Source of the DNA: Prevotella sp. UBA6387
GTDB taxonomy: Bacteria > Bacteroidota > Bacteroidia > Bacteroidales > Bacteroidaceae
DNA length: 5,460 nt
Reading direction: 5' to 3'
NCBI GenBank assembly: GCA_002437565.1
Contig: DJQL01000007.1
Location: 1 to 5,460 of the forward strand
A program made the translations under genes and the position numbers. The notes under the pieces are model-generated. The model worked only from the letters and a program-made list of their open reading frames with translations. It searched no databases and was not told the DNA's origin. The number at the start of each line of letters is the position of its first letter. Position 1 is the stretch's first letter. This document shows, in pieces, positions 5,087 through 5,460 of the stretch.

Positions 5087-5460
5087 ATGAAGCTGACACT
5101 ACGTACATCATTATCAGCACTTCTTCTTGCGTCCATTGCCATCGCCTCGCAAGCCAAGGAAAGCAAGGTGATTTCACCTGACGGACATCTCACTGTCTGC
5201 GTGGAAGACCGCGACGGCCAACTCTATTATAGCGTCGCCTACGACGGACGGCAAATGCTCGAGCCGTCGCGCCTCGGGGTAATAGCCAACACCGGCGACT
5301 TCAGCCAGAATCTCACGTTTAAGTCTTCTGCCACGTCCACCGTGGCCAAGGACTACGCCATGCACACCACCAAGGCATCGCGATCTTCCTACCGCGCCAA
5401 CCAGCTAAGCGTGGTCTACGAGAACGCCGACCAGCTGCCGATGACCGTGCGCTTCAACGT
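5087..5460 (+). CDS. GH97 family glycoside hydrolase (N-terminal part)
   Basis: The visible 124 codons begin with a signal peptide (about 1-22, ending SQA-K), then the start of the GH97 N-terminal beta-sandwich domain: VISPDGHLTVCVEDRDGQL (28-46), LYYSVAYDGRQML (46-58), EPSRLGVI (59-66), a strand-loop region with DFSQNLTF, and a conserved-style segment ending QLPMTVRFN at the window edge. The pattern SPDG-x-L followed by YxVxYxGxxMLxPSxLGV is characteristic of this family (SusB-type alpha-glucosidases and alpha-galactosidases). The catalytic TIM-barrel, its calcium-binding glutamates and the residues that separate inverting from retaining members lie outside the window, so specificity cannot be given. 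It would act in the periplasm and is divergent from the GH43 gene. GC-rich coding matches the GH43 genes. Confidence 0.85.
   Translation, partial: MKLTLRTSLSALLLASIAIASQAKESKVISPDGHLTVCVEDRDGQLYYSVAYDGRQMLEPSRLGVIANTGDFSQNLTFKSSATSTVAKDYAMHTTKASRSSYRANQLSVVYENADQLPMTVRFN

Noticed and set aside
5174..5365. Minus-strand open frame opposite the GH97 start
   Set aside because: Antisense to a signal peptide and GH97 domain in good frame; no promoter and no motif.

Overview
The window looks like a piece of a Bacteroidota genome, most likely Prevotella or a close relative. Four things point there: promoters of the TAnnTTTG type with no clear Shine-Dalgarno sequences, a plug-plus-barrel outer-membrane protein of the OMP_b-brl_3 kind, and exported GH43 and GH97 glycoside hydrolases typical of polysaccharide utilisation loci. 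The genus is an inference from style, not from a marker gene.

Layout from left to right. Positions 1-698 (minus) hold the N-terminal 232 codons of an exported GH43-type hydrolase that runs off the left edge. Positions 699-1253 have no large gene. They hold the GH43 promoter, a possible activator site, a strong hairpin terminator and, further right, a separate minus-strand promoter whose transcript (about 290 nt, ending at that terminator) has no convincing ORF. Positions 1254-3503 (minus) are a TonB-receptor-like outer-membrane barrel gene of 749 codons split by one in-frame TAA at codon 300. Positions 3504-3824 hold a short leader-like ORF, a 5'-UTR hairpin, four copies of a 22-bp tandem repeat and a weak terminator. 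Positions 3825-4826 (minus) encode a complete exported GH43 enzyme with all three catalytic carboxylates. Positions 4827-5086 form a divergent promoter region. From 5087 (plus) begins a GH97-family enzyme that runs off the right edge.

The three hydrolases would act together on a plant-type glycan: GH43 enzymes usually remove arabinose or xylose, and GH97 enzymes remove alpha-linked hexose. The promoters of the two GH43 genes carry matching sequence in the same register relative to their -10-like box (two half-sites 21 bp apart), which suggests one regulator controls both. No SusC/SusD pair or regulator gene is inside the window.

The barrel gene is visibly more AT-rich than the hydrolases on either side, is broken by a stop codon, and is bordered by AT-rich DNA and a tandem repeat. 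It therefore looks like an insertion between two co-regulated GH43 genes. The most interesting items are the shared two-half-site operator, the orphan promoter-to-terminator unit at about 815-1102, the single-stop barrel gene and the 22-bp repeat array.
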